DNA from: Pelotomaculum_B sp041645005
GTDB taxonomy: Bacteria; Bacillota; Desulfotomaculia; Desulfotomaculales; Pelotomaculaceae
Assembly: GCA_041645005.1 (NCBI GenBank)
Contig: JBAZQW010000064.1
Coordinates: 1-10,394, forward strand
DNA: 10,394 bases
Direction of reading: 5' to 3'
Made by a program: the position numbers and the translations under genes. A model generated the notes under the pieces. The model worked only from the letters and a program-made list of their open reading frames with translations. It searched no databases and was not told the origin of the DNA. Positions 1-6,696 of the stretch are shown piece by piece (the stretch's first letter is position 1; each line of letters begins with the position of its first letter).

Positions 1-78
1 ATGCTGTTTGAAGGAATTTCGAGGTGATGCCAGTTATAAAAACCTAAAATCCAACAAAAACAGGAGGTGTGTAAAGGA
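1..78 (+). other. Leader before the CoA-transferase; no supported gene
   Basis: A short open frame from base 1 ends at TGA 25-27 and could be the tail of an upstream gene, but too little is visible to say. The rest is AT-rich, ending in AGGAGG (62-67), the CoA-transferase ribosome binding site. I see no convincing promoter. Confidence 0.4.
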
Positions 79-1659
79 ATGGCTGTATTTATGTCCGCCG
101 AAGAAGCGGTAAAGTTAATCAAAAACGGAGACACAGTCGCTATTACCGGCTTCGTTGGGATGGGCCACCCGGAAGAGATCTCGGCGGCGGTTGAGAAAAG
201 CTTTCTGGAAACTGGTGAGCCAAAAGGTTTGACTATGACGTTCGGCGCCAGCCAGAACGACGGAAAGTCCAACTGGGGGCTGAACCGTTGGGCTAAAGAA
301 GGCCTAATTAAAAAAGTTGTTTCAGGGCACTGGTCACTGCAGCCCGATATGATCAAGATGGCCGTCGAAGAAAAAATTGAGGCCTACAACCTGCCCCAGG
401 GGGTCGTGTTGCACCTTTGGAGGGCCATCGCGGGGAAAAAGCCGGGGATCATCACTCATGTTGGGTTAAAGACTTTTGTTGACCCCAGGGAAACAGGCGG
501 TAAATTAAACAGCATCAGTCATGAAGAGTACGTTAAAATAGTCGAAATCGACGGCAAGGAATATCTGTTCTACAAATCTTTCCCAATCAACGTGGCAATT
601 ATTCGCGGCACAACGGCAGACGAAAAGGGCAACATTTCTATTGAAAGAGAAGGCATCTCCCTTGAGTTTCTTGCTGCGGCGCTGGCGGCTAAAGGGTGTG
701 GCGGAAAAGTTATCGCTCAGGTTGAGAGGGTGGCTAAAGCCGGCACACTGCACCCAATGATGGTTAAAGTTCCGGGAGTTGTTGTAGACGCTATAGTAGT
801 AGCCAGGCCGGAAAATCACTGGCAGGTTCCCATGGGTGAGCAGTACAACCCCGCCCTTTGCGGGGAAACCAGAGTGCCTCTCAACAGAGTCGAGCCCTTA
901 CCCTTGAACGAGAGAAAGGTCATCTGCCGGAGGTGCGCCATGGAATTGGTGCCAAACGCAGTTATCAACCTGGGCATCGGCATGCCGGAAGGCGTCGGTG
1001 TGGTGGCGGCTGAGGAAAGCATCAGCGAAAGTATGGTAATGACTGTGGAGCCGGGGGTAATCGGTGGAGTGCCTCTAGGCGGAGTGTACTTCGGCACGGC
1101 GATCAACCCTGAAGCAATGCTGGATCACCCCAATATGTTCGATTTTTACGATGGCGGCGGACTGGACCTGGCAGTGCTGGGAATGGCTGAGTTAGACCAG
1201 TATGGAAACATCAATGTCAGCAAATTTGGTCCGCGCATTGCCGGCGCTGGTGGATTTATCAACATTACCCAGAGTACCAACACGGTCGTATTCTGCGGCA
1301 CCCTGACCGCCGGTGGCTTGAAACTGGAAATCAAGGATGGAAAATTAAATATCGTTAAAGAAGGCAAAATTAAGAAACTGGTCAATAAAGTAGAGCACAT
1401 CACCTTCAGCGGTGAATACGGCAGGACGAGTGGTCAAAAGATTTTATATGTAACTGAGCGGGCTGTATTTGAGCTGCGTCCGGAAGGGATCACGCTGACA
1501 GAAATAGCGCCGGGAGTGGACCTGGAAAAAGATGTCCTGGCCCAGATGGAATTTAAACCGCTGATAGCTCCGGATCTAAAGCAAATGGATGCACGGATTT
1601 TTGATGAACCGGCAATGGGCATCAAAGAGCAGATATTGGCCAAGACAAAGTTTAGATAG
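79..1659 (+). CDS. Fused alpha/beta family I acyl-CoA:carboxylate CoA-transferase (propionate CoA-transferase / YdiF type)
   Basis: This 526-residue cytosolic enzyme should move CoA from one acyl-CoA (often acetyl- or propionyl-CoA) to a free carboxylic acid through a glutamyl-CoA thioester. Both halves of the family are on one chain. The alpha half has a glycine-rich GFVGMGHPEE stretch at residues 24-33. The beta half begins after about residue 285 and has NLGIGMPEGV at 297-306. The motif TVEPGVIGG places the likely catalytic glutamate at residue 324, in the position known for Pct and YdiF. Length fits fused members (about 515-530). I chose ATG 79 because AGGAGG lies at 62-67. A GTG in frame at 67 falls inside that site, and an ATG at 91 is possible but farther away. 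It is followed 79 bases later by the dehydratase-like gene, which suggests it activates that pathway's substrate. The acid used cannot be told from sequence. Confidence 0.93.
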   Translation: MAVFMSAEEAVKLIKNGDTVAITGFVGMGHPEEISAAVEKSFLETGEPKGLTMTFGASQNDGKSNWGLNRWAKEGLIKKVVSGHWSLQPDMIKMAVEEKIEAYNLPQGVVLHLWRAIAGKKPGIITHVGLKTFVDPRETGGKLNSISHEEYVKIVEIDGKEYLFYKSFPINVAIIRGTTADEKGNISIEREGISLEFLAAALAAKGCGGKVIAQVERVAKAGTLHPMMVKVPGVVVDAIVVARPENHWQVPMGEQYNPALCGETRVPLNRVEPLPLNERKVICRRCAMELVPNAVINLGIGMPEGVGVVAAEESISESMVMTVEPGVIGGVPLGGVYFGTAINPEAMLDHPNMFDFYDGGGLDLAVLGMAELDQYGNINVSKFGPRIAGAGGFINITQSTNTVVFCGTLTAGGLKLEIKDGKLNIVKEGKIKKLVNKVEHITFSGEYGRTSGQKILYVTERAVFELRPEGITLTEIAPGVDLEKDVLAQMEFKPLIAPDLKQMDARIFDEPAMGIKEQILAKTKFR

Positions 1660-1686
1660 TTAAGCAATTAAATAGATGGTGGCTTA

Positions 1687-1707
1687 AACCCAAAGTTAAA
1701 TTGGGTT
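1687..1707 (+). repeat. Short intercistronic hairpin
   Basis: AACCCAA (1687-1693) and TTGGGTT (1701-1707) form a perfect 7-bp stem with a 7-base loop, between the CoA-transferase stop and the next ribosome binding site. No U-run follows, so it is not an intrinsic terminator. It could affect mRNA processing or could be chance. The two genes are probably still co-transcribed. Confidence 0.35.
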
Positions 1708-1723
1708 AGTAAAGAATATGAAT

Positions 1724-1730
1724 AGGGGGA
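1724..1730 (+). promoter_or_regulatory. Ribosome binding site that fixes the start at ATG 1739
   Basis: AGGGGGA ends 8 bases before ATG 1739. An in-frame ATG at 1718 lies upstream of this site and has no good site of its own, so the longer reading, which adds a basic seven-residue leader, is unlikely. Confidence 0.75.
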
Positions 1731-1738
1731 AAAGAAAA

Positions 1739-3205
1739 ATGGCACTTAAAACCAGAGAGGACTACCTGAAATCGTTAAAAGCAATGCGGCCCAATGTTTA
1801 CAAGTTTGGAAAACTCATCGAGGACGTAACCACCGACCCGGCCACCCGCCGGACCGTGGAAAGCCATGCGCGCGCGTTTGACGCAGCGAATGACCCCGAG
1901 TACGCTGATGCTTTCACAGCCGTTTCAGACTTCACAGGAGAAAAGATTTTACGCTGGAATGGAATGATGGACAGCCTGGAAGACATCATTGCCAACTCCG
2001 TGTTCAAGCGCTGGATGTACCGCTTCACCGGCACCTGCAACGGCGGTGTTTGTGTGGGCTGGAACAGCCAGAACGTGCTGTGGAACGTTACCGCTCTGAT
2101 TGACAAGGACTGCGGGACCAACTACCAGGAACGTCTTAAGAAGTGGATTATCGGCGCTCAGGAAAAAGGATTGGTAGTGGCAGGCGGCCTTACCGACGCC
2201 AAGGGCGACCGCAGCATGAAGGCCTCGCAGCAGCCAGAGCAAGACGCAAACGTACACATCAAGGAAGTCCGGGCAGACGGCGTAGTTATCAGCGGTGTCA
2301 AAGCGATGATCTGCGGCGTGGCCGCTGCCAACGAAATCTTCCTTCTGCCGGGCGGCGGCTACAAGGAAGATGACAAGGCCTTTGCGTTAGCATGTGTGGT
2401 GCCCCGCGATATAGAGGGCTTAACCATTGTGGAAACCCGCCGGCCAAGTGACGGAAGGGAACTTGATGAGGGCTGGGACATACCTGAAACAGGAATCACC
2501 CAGGCCTACTTGATCTTTGAAGACTGCTTTGTCCCCAATGACAGGGTCTTCATGTGCCAGGAATTCAAGTACAGCGGTAAGATCATCGAGTACTTCACAG
2601 CCAACTACCGGGCCTGCATCGGCGCCTGCGTGGCCGGCCAGGGCGATATCATGATCGGCGCGGCAGCCTTGATGGCCAGGACCAACGGACTGGCGGCAGG
2701 CACGTTCTCCGCCAAGATGGTTGACATGGCGGTAAATAACGAAACCACTTACGCTGTAGGTATCGGCGCTATGGCAGTGGGTAAACCGGGTCCCGGCGGC
2801 ATGTGGGTTTCCGATTCACTGCTCGCTCATACCAACAAAGTGCATGTAGCTACCCTTCCGTACGAAACCAAGCGTCTCTGCCAGGACATCGGCGGCGGCA
2901 TCGTGGAAACCGGCTGCTTCCCGTCCTACAAGGACTTCCAGGACCCGAGATATGGCAAGAAAATAGAGAGTGTCGTTAAGGCCAGCGTGAGATTCAGCGC
3001 CGAGTCAAGGGCGCGCGCGGCCAGGCTTTCAGAGTGGCTGACCCTGGGCGCGGGCGTTCCGGGATGCATGCACGGCGGCGGGTCACCTGATGGAGCCAAG
3101 ATGGTTGTCAGAGCGTTCACTCCTGTTGATAAGTTTGCCCAATATGCCAGCAAGATTGCCGGTATTACTGAAGAAGTTACGGAACCTGAAAAGAAAAAGA
3201 AATAG
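1739..3205 (+). CDS. 4-hydroxybutyryl-CoA dehydratase / HpaB-family flavoprotein with altered active site
   Basis: This 488-residue protein belongs by overall similarity to the family of AbfD (4-hydroxybutyryl-CoA dehydratase / vinylacetyl-CoA isomerase, about 490 residues, FAD plus [4Fe-4S]) and of HpaB flavin monooxygenases. Shared blocks include GTNYQERL, GGLTDAKGDRS, FVPNDRVFMCQEF and CMHGGGSP. Against AbfD recalled from memory, Cys105 and Cys297 match cluster ligands Cys103 and Cys299. Cys100 matches Cys99 only if one extra residue is allowed (CX4C instead of CX3C). Other key positions differ: Thr190 becomes Cys192, Glu257 becomes Gln255, His292 becomes Tyr290, Tyr296 becomes Ile294, Lys300 becomes Val298 and Glu455 becomes Gly442. 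Cys293 sits four residues before Cys297. The family assignment is firm, but dehydration of 4-hydroxybutyryl-CoA is doubtful. The neighbours (CoA-transferase, acyl-CoA dehydrogenase, EtfABCX) point to a CoA-ester substrate. The C-terminus ends in a run of lysines. Confidence 0.88.
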   Translation: MALKTREDYLKSLKAMRPNVYKFGKLIEDVTTDPATRRTVESHARAFDAANDPEYADAFTAVSDFTGEKILRWNGMMDSLEDIIANSVFKRWMYRFTGTCNGGVCVGWNSQNVLWNVTALIDKDCGTNYQERLKKWIIGAQEKGLVVAGGLTDAKGDRSMKASQQPEQDANVHIKEVRADGVVISGVKAMICGVAAANEIFLLPGGGYKEDDKAFALACVVPRDIEGLTIVETRRPSDGRELDEGWDIPETGITQAYLIFEDCFVPNDRVFMCQEFKYSGKIIEYFTANYRACIGACVAGQGDIMIGAAALMARTNGLAAGTFSAKMVDMAVNNETTYAVGIGAMAVGKPGPGGMWVSDSLLAHTNKVHVATLPYETKRLCQDIGGGIVETGCFPSYKDFQDPRYGKKIESVVKASVRFSAESRARAARLSEWLTLGAGVPGCMHGGGSPDGAKMVVRAFTPVDKFAQYASKIAGITEEVTEPEKKKK

Positions 3206-3231
3206 AACGTATTTTACACTTCAGATAGCTT

Positions 3232-3259
3232 GCGGCCGGGGGAAGAAAACCCCGGCCGC
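3232..3259 (+). repeat. Very GC-rich 10-bp hairpin downstream of the dehydratase-like gene
   Basis: GCGGCCGGGG (3232-3241) pairs perfectly with CCCCGGCCGC (3250-3259) around the 8-base loop GAAGAAAA. It begins 26 bases after the stop codon. The plus-strand sequence after it is an A-run, not a T-run, so it lacks the U-tract of an intrinsic terminator. It may be a 3'-end stabiliser, a Rho-type end or a partial attenuator before the acyl-CoA dehydrogenase gene. Confidence 0.7.
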
Positions 3260-3368
3260 CAAAAAAAGAACAGTTTAAGCATTAGAGGGAAAAAGCAACC
3301 GCAGCAGTTTTTACAGCTAATAGACCAGCACCAGAACTAAACAACAAACTCACGAGAGGAGACTACCC

Positions 3369-4508
3369 ATGAACTTTCAACTAACCGAAGAGCAGCAATT
3401 AGTGCGTGCCAGCGTAAGAGAATTCTGCCAGAAATTCGTAGAGCCCATAGCCCAGAAAGTAGACCAGGAACCATACTTCCCCATGGAAAACGTCAAAAGA
3501 CTCGCCGAGCAGGAATGGACAGGCATACCCTACCCGGTGGAATACGGCGGCGCCGGATCCGACTATCTGACCTACACCATCGTATTAGAAGAACTCTCAC
3601 GCGCCTGCGCCACCACCGGATTCACCTTAGAGTGCCACACCTCGCTCGCCAGCTTCCCCCTGTGGAAGTACGGCACCGAAGAGCAAAAACAAAAGTGGCT
3701 CGTCCCCCTGTGTAAAGGCGAGATCCTGGGATCATTCGCCCTGACCGAGCCAGGCGCCGGTACCGACGCCGGTTCCGGCACGACAACCGCAGTTTTGGAT
3801 GGCGACCAGTACGTCCTAAACGGCACCAAGATGTTTATCTCCAACGCCCCCGTGGCCGGAGTCTTCATTATGTTTGCTCTGACCGACAAGAGCAAGGGCG
3901 CCAAAGGTATCAGCGCGTTTATCCTGCCCGGCGACACACCGGGACTTACCATTGGCAAACACCTGAACAAGATGGGTATCCGTGGCTCACTCACCGCAGA
4001 AGTAATCATGAAAGACTGCCGCGTTCCCAAAGAAAACCTCTTAGGAGCGGAAGGCAAAGGCTTTCCCATGGCCATGTCCACCTTGGACGGCGGCAGGATC
4101 GGCATCGCCGCTCAGGCCCTCGGCATCTCCCAGGCAGCCTTAGACGAATCAGTATCCTACTCCAAAGAAAGAGTCCAGTTCGGCAAGCCCATTTCATCCT
4201 TCCAGGCTATCCAGTGGATGCTCGCCAACATGGCCACCGACGTAGAAGCAGCAAGGTTTTTAACCTACTACGCCGCCTGGTGCTACGACCAGGGTAAGAA
4301 CTACAGCAAAGAAGCAGCCATGGCCAGACTGTTCGCCTCCGAGTGCGCCGCCAAGCACACCAACAGAGCCATCCAGATCCACGGCGGCATCGGTTACATT
4401 AAAGGCCACAAAGTAGAGCAGCTCTACCGCGACGCCAAGATTACCGAGATTTACGAAGGTACCAACGAAGTCATGAGAATGGTTATCTCCGGCAGCGTAC
4501 TGCGCTAG
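3369..4508 (+). CDS. Acyl-CoA dehydrogenase (butyryl-CoA dehydrogenase-like)
   Basis: This 379-residue FAD enzyme of the acyl-CoA dehydrogenase family forms or reduces an alpha-beta double bond in an acyl-CoA and exchanges electrons with ETF. The length equals that of clostridial short-chain Bcd. Visible landmarks are the FAD/substrate-binding ALTEPGAGTD block (124-133), MGIRGS (202-207), Arg268 in ERVQFGKPISSFQ, the signature QIHGGIGY (336-343) and IYEGTNEV, where Glu363 is the expected catalytic base. The start ATG has AGAGGAG at 3355-3361, seven bases upstream. It lies 163 bases after the dehydratase-like gene and 425 bases before the etf operon, its likely electron partner. Acyl chain preference cannot be read from sequence. 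In this setting it could work as a dehydrogenase or, as CaiA does in carnitine metabolism, as a reductase. Confidence 0.95.
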   Translation: MNFQLTEEQQLVRASVREFCQKFVEPIAQKVDQEPYFPMENVKRLAEQEWTGIPYPVEYGGAGSDYLTYTIVLEELSRACATTGFTLECHTSLASFPLWKYGTEEQKQKWLVPLCKGEILGSFALTEPGAGTDAGSGTTTAVLDGDQYVLNGTKMFISNAPVAGVFIMFALTDKSKGAKGISAFILPGDTPGLTIGKHLNKMGIRGSLTAEVIMKDCRVPKENLLGAEGKGFPMAMSTLDGGRIGIAAQALGISQAALDESVSYSKERVQFGKPISSFQAIQWMLANMATDVEAARFLTYYAAWCYDQGKNYSKEAAMARLFASECAAKHTNRAIQIHGGIGYIKGHKVEQLYRDAKITEIYEGTNEVMRMVISGSVLR

Positions 4509-4540
4509 CAAATAATTAGAAGCATTAGGCAACAAAAAGT

Positions 4541-4614
4541 GGGTAGGGCAAGGCTGAAAGTCCAGCCTTTCCCCTTAAAGATAGGTGGCTAGTAAGCTTG
4601 CAAAAGCCCTACCC
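4541..4614 (+). repeat. Nested inverted repeats after the acyl-CoA dehydrogenase gene
   Basis: The outer arms GGGTAGGGC (4541-4549) and GCCCTACCC (4606-4614) match perfectly over 9 bp. Directly inside the left arm, AAGGCTG (4550-4556) pairs with CAGCCTT (4563-4569) around the loop AAAGTC. The GGG at 4546-4548 can pair either with CCC at 4571-4573, extending the inner stem, or with the distant outer arm. No long U-run follows either form. The function is unknown; it could be a structured 3' UTR or part of a leader RNA. Confidence 0.55.
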
Positions 4615-4717
4615 CTTCCAATAAATAAAAGTTTAAAAAATAAAAAATTTAAAAATTTTAATAAAGATTTAAAAAGATTACCCCTAACTAAATACTCTAC
4701 TCTCCTTTCCTTTGCCT

Positions 4718-4747
4718 TTGACATGGATAGCATACCTCCTCTTAAAT
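4718..4747 (+). promoter_or_regulatory. Candidate sigma-A promoter for the etf operon
   Basis: TTGACA (4718-4723) is a perfect -35 hexamer. TTAAAT (4742-4747) lies 18 bases downstream and matches four of six -10 positions. An AT-rich tract sits 40-100 bases upstream. Transcription would begin near 4755, giving a leader of roughly 180 bases before fixA. The -10 match is modest, so this remains a candidate. Confidence 0.4.
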
Positions 4748-4796
4748 ACCGGCCACCCGGCCAGCAATCAGTGCAAGAACACACTATCCATGTCAA
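4718..4796 (+). repeat. 13-bp perfect inverted repeat around the candidate promoter
   Basis: TTGACATGGATAG (4718-4730) is the exact reverse complement of CTATCCATGTCAA (4784-4796), with 53 bases between. Allowing one unpaired T, the match extends by CC (4715-4716) and GG (4797-4798). The left arm includes the -35 hexamer of the candidate promoter, and the right arm would fall just after the transcription start. Two facing operator copies, or a long RNA stem, are both possible. No direct repeats flank it, which argues against a mobile element. Confidence 0.65.
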
Positions 4797-4933
4797 GGGA
4801 CATCTTTTTAAACAAAAAAGATAGTAGAAGAGAGCAATAAAAAGCAAGCAAAAAAAAGAAAGTAGATAGGCTTTTGATTTTTAATATATAAAACCCACTT
4901 ACCACTTCAACATACGTAAAAGAGGTGAACAAT

Positions 4934-5707
4934 ATGCCCAAGATAATAGCCTGTTTCAAATGGGTAATGGACGAGGCAGACATCAAAACAGATGCCAAAT
5001 CACGCCAATTAGTCCTTGACCGGGTAGGCTATAAGATCAGCGAATACGACCGCAACGCCATAGAAGAAGCAGTACGACTGCAGGAAAAACACGGCGGCAG
5101 CGTAGTAGGCATCACCGTAGCCACGCCCAGCGCCAAGCCGTGCCTTAAAGACGCCCTTTCACGCGGGCCCGAAAAAGCCTGCTTTGTTAACGACCCGGCC
5201 TTTGAAAGCCTTGACCCCTCCCAGACAGCAGCCATCTTAGCCGCCGTCATAGAAGGCAAAACAGAGTACGACCTGATCATCTGCGGCGAAGGGTCAAGCG
5301 ACCTGTACGCCCAGCAGGTAGGGCCCGCCCTGGCCGAAAAGCTAGGCCTGCCCTGCGCCACCTACGTCAACAAACTAACCTATATAGAAGAAGAAAACCG
5401 GGTTATAGCCCAGCGCAAGTTAGATGACGGCCTGGAAACAGTCTCAATTAAACTACCCGCCCTTATTACAGTCTTACCCGATATCAACACACCAAGGATA
5501 CCCAGCCTAAAGCAGGTCCTCGGAGCCGCTAAAAAGCCAGTGGATAACATCAGCCTGGCCAGCCTGCAGCAATCATTCGAGCCATGCCTTAAGACAACCA
5601 GCATCCTGGCCGCCACCATGGAGCGGCGCCGCCTCAAGTTCACCGCGGAAACAGACGACATCCGCAAAGTGGTAGACGGTTTGCTAAAAGAAGGAGTAAT
5701 CGCGTAA
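4934..5707 (+). CDS. fixA: Electron transfer flavoprotein beta subunit, FixA type
   Basis: This 257-residue EtfB/FixA subunit pairs with the alpha subunit encoded next to it to carry electrons between acyl-CoA dehydrogenases or NADH and the FixCX quinone branch. It starts with the family-typical MPKIIACFKWVMD, has the nucleotide-binding CGEGSSDLYAQQVGP at 117-131 and the family signature DGLETVSIKLPALITV at 165-180, followed by the FixA-like NTPRIPSLKQVLGAAKKPV. ATG 4934 has AGAGGTGA at 4921-4928. An in-frame GTG at 4925 lies inside that site and is rejected. It is the first gene of the four-gene operon. No nif genes are visible, so a role in acyl-CoA metabolism is more likely than nitrogen fixation. 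Whether it binds the bifurcating FAD or AMP needs comparison with solved EtfABCX complexes. Confidence 0.95.
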   Translation: MPKIIACFKWVMDEADIKTDAKSRQLVLDRVGYKISEYDRNAIEEAVRLQEKHGGSVVGITVATPSAKPCLKDALSRGPEKACFVNDPAFESLDPSQTAAILAAVIEGKTEYDLIICGEGSSDLYAQQVGPALAEKLGLPCATYVNKLTYIEEENRVIAQRKLDDGLETVSIKLPALITVLPDINTPRIPSLKQVLGAAKKPVDNISLASLQQSFEPCLKTTSILAATMERRRLKFTAETDDIRKVVDGLLKEGVIA

Positions 5708-5722
5708 AGGAGGTTAAAGCCA

Positions 5723-6679
5723 ATGGCAGGAGTTTGGATATTGGCAGAAAGCCGCGAACAAACCCTCGAGCTGCTCAGCGCAGGCAAGAGCCTGGCCGAA
5801 CAGCTCGGAGCCAAAGTCGCCGCCTTTGCCACCAGCAGCCAGCTGGCCCAGGAATACATCAGCCACGGCTGCGACGAAGTGCTGCTGCTGCCCCCCCTGG
5901 CCGCAGACCAGCCATTAGAGTCATACGTGCCAGTAATAGTTGAAGAAGCGCTACTCGCTGGTCCCGACATAATCTTAGCCGGCGCCAGCCAGAGAGGCAG
6001 AGAAATAGCAGCCCGCATCGCCGCCAGTTTAAATACCGGACTGTGCAGCGGCTGCACAGGACTGCACCTGGATCAAGATAAGAAACAGCTGGTCATGGAG
6101 CGCATGCTCTTTGGCGGAGCCGCAGTGCAGACAGTAGTGTGCCCCAACCGGCCCCAGATGGCCACCATACCCCCCCGCACCTTTGAGCAGGCCCCGCTGG
6201 TAGAAGGATATAAAGGAGAGGTAAGGCAGCTGCCCGCAGCCCCGCCTTCCCGTGTAACAGTAGTCGAAAGGACACCCAAAACAAGCGAGGCCGTAGACAT
6301 AACCGAAGCCAAAATAGTCGTGTGCGTAGGCCGCGGCGTGGAGAAAAAAGAAGATATCGCCCTGGCGAAAGAGCTGGCCGGCGTTCTAGGCGGCGAAGTA
6401 GGCTGCTCACGGCCTGTGGCCGAAGACCTGCGCTGGCTGCCAGAAGAGCTTTATCTAGGCATATCCGGCAAAAAAGTCAAGCCCGACCTGTACATCGGCG
6501 TCGGCGTAGCCGGACAGATCCAGCACGTCAGCGGCATCCGCGACAGCAAAGTAATAGTGGGCATCAACCGCGACGAAAACGCGCCTATCTTTGAAGCAGC
6601 CGATTACGGCATCGTAGGCGATTTGTATGACGTGGTGCCCAAGCTCGTCAAAGAACTAAAAGCCGCCTTAAAAATATAA
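5723..6679 (+). CDS. fixB: Electron transfer flavoprotein alpha subunit, FixB type
   Basis: This 318-residue EtfA/FixB subunit binds the electron-carrying FAD in its C-terminal domain. The FAD-binding block is complete: GCSRPVAEDLRWLP begins at residue 227 with the conserved Arg230, followed by DLYIGVGVAGQIQHVSGI with His268, then VGINRDENAPIFEAADYGIVGD. It lacks the N-terminal ferredoxin domain found in some clostridial EtfA proteins. The ATG is preceded by AAAGGAGG (5706-5713), which overlaps the fixA stop codon, so the two genes are tightly linked and probably made in equal amounts. It forms the ETF heterodimer with FixA and hands electrons to FixC. The assignment is firm; only the redox partner set is inferred from context. 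Confidence 0.95.
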   Translation: MAGVWILAESREQTLELLSAGKSLAEQLGAKVAAFATSSQLAQEYISHGCDEVLLLPPLAADQPLESYVPVIVEEALLAGPDIILAGASQRGREIAARIAASLNTGLCSGCTGLHLDQDKKQLVMERMLFGGAAVQTVVCPNRPQMATIPPRTFEQAPLVEGYKGEVRQLPAAPPSRVTVVERTPKTSEAVDITEAKIVVCVGRGVEKKEDIALAKELAGVLGGEVGCSRPVAEDLRWLPEELYLGISGKKVKPDLYIGVGVAGQIQHVSGIRDSKVIVGINRDENAPIFEAADYGIVGDLYDVVPKLVKELKAALKI

Positions 6680-6696
6680 GCAGTGTGGTGGTAGAA

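Larger units (their letters stand above)
4509..4933 (+). other. 425-base non-coding region before the etf operon
   Basis: No convincing gene lies here; the open frames are short, lysine- or leucine-rich products of A/T tracts without good ribosome binding sites. The stretch holds, in order, a nested pair of stems (4541-4614), an AT-rich tract with three copies of TTTAAAAA (starts 4632, 4648 and 4668), a 13-bp inverted repeat with a TTGACA in its left arm (4718-4796) and a small A/T hairpin (4802-4822). It is the obvious control region of the downstream fixABCX operon, and may also contain the end of the acyl-CoA dehydrogenase transcript. Confidence 0.7.

Noticed and set aside
3090..3278. Frame overlapping the 3' end of the dehydratase-like gene and the GC hairpin
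   Set aside because: It is mostly an out-of-frame reading of a clearly coding gene and has no ribosome binding site of its own.
3572..4105. 177-codon minus-strand frame
   Set aside because: It is antisense to the acyl-CoA dehydrogenase, with a proline/serine-rich product and no recognisable domain.
4718..4796. The 13-bp inverted repeat as ends of a miniature transposable element
   Set aside because: No target-site duplication flanks the arms, and the left arm doubles as a promoter element, so regulation is the simpler reading.
4585..4824. 79-codon GTG-start frame in the etf leader
   Set aside because: Its lysine-rich composition comes from the A/T tract, it has no good ribosome binding site and no family resemblance, and it runs through the inverted repeat.
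4738..4925. CCTCTT (4738-4743) as an anti-ribosome-binding-site arm against AAGAGG (4920-4925) of fixA
   Set aside because: Only six bases pair over nearly 200 bases, which is expected by chance, and the first arm would lie upstream of the transcript if the candidate promoter is right.
5380..6057. 225-codon minus-strand frame
   Set aside because: It lies opposite fixA and fixB, which have full family motifs. Its serine/alanine-rich product is the usual antisense of GC-rich codons.
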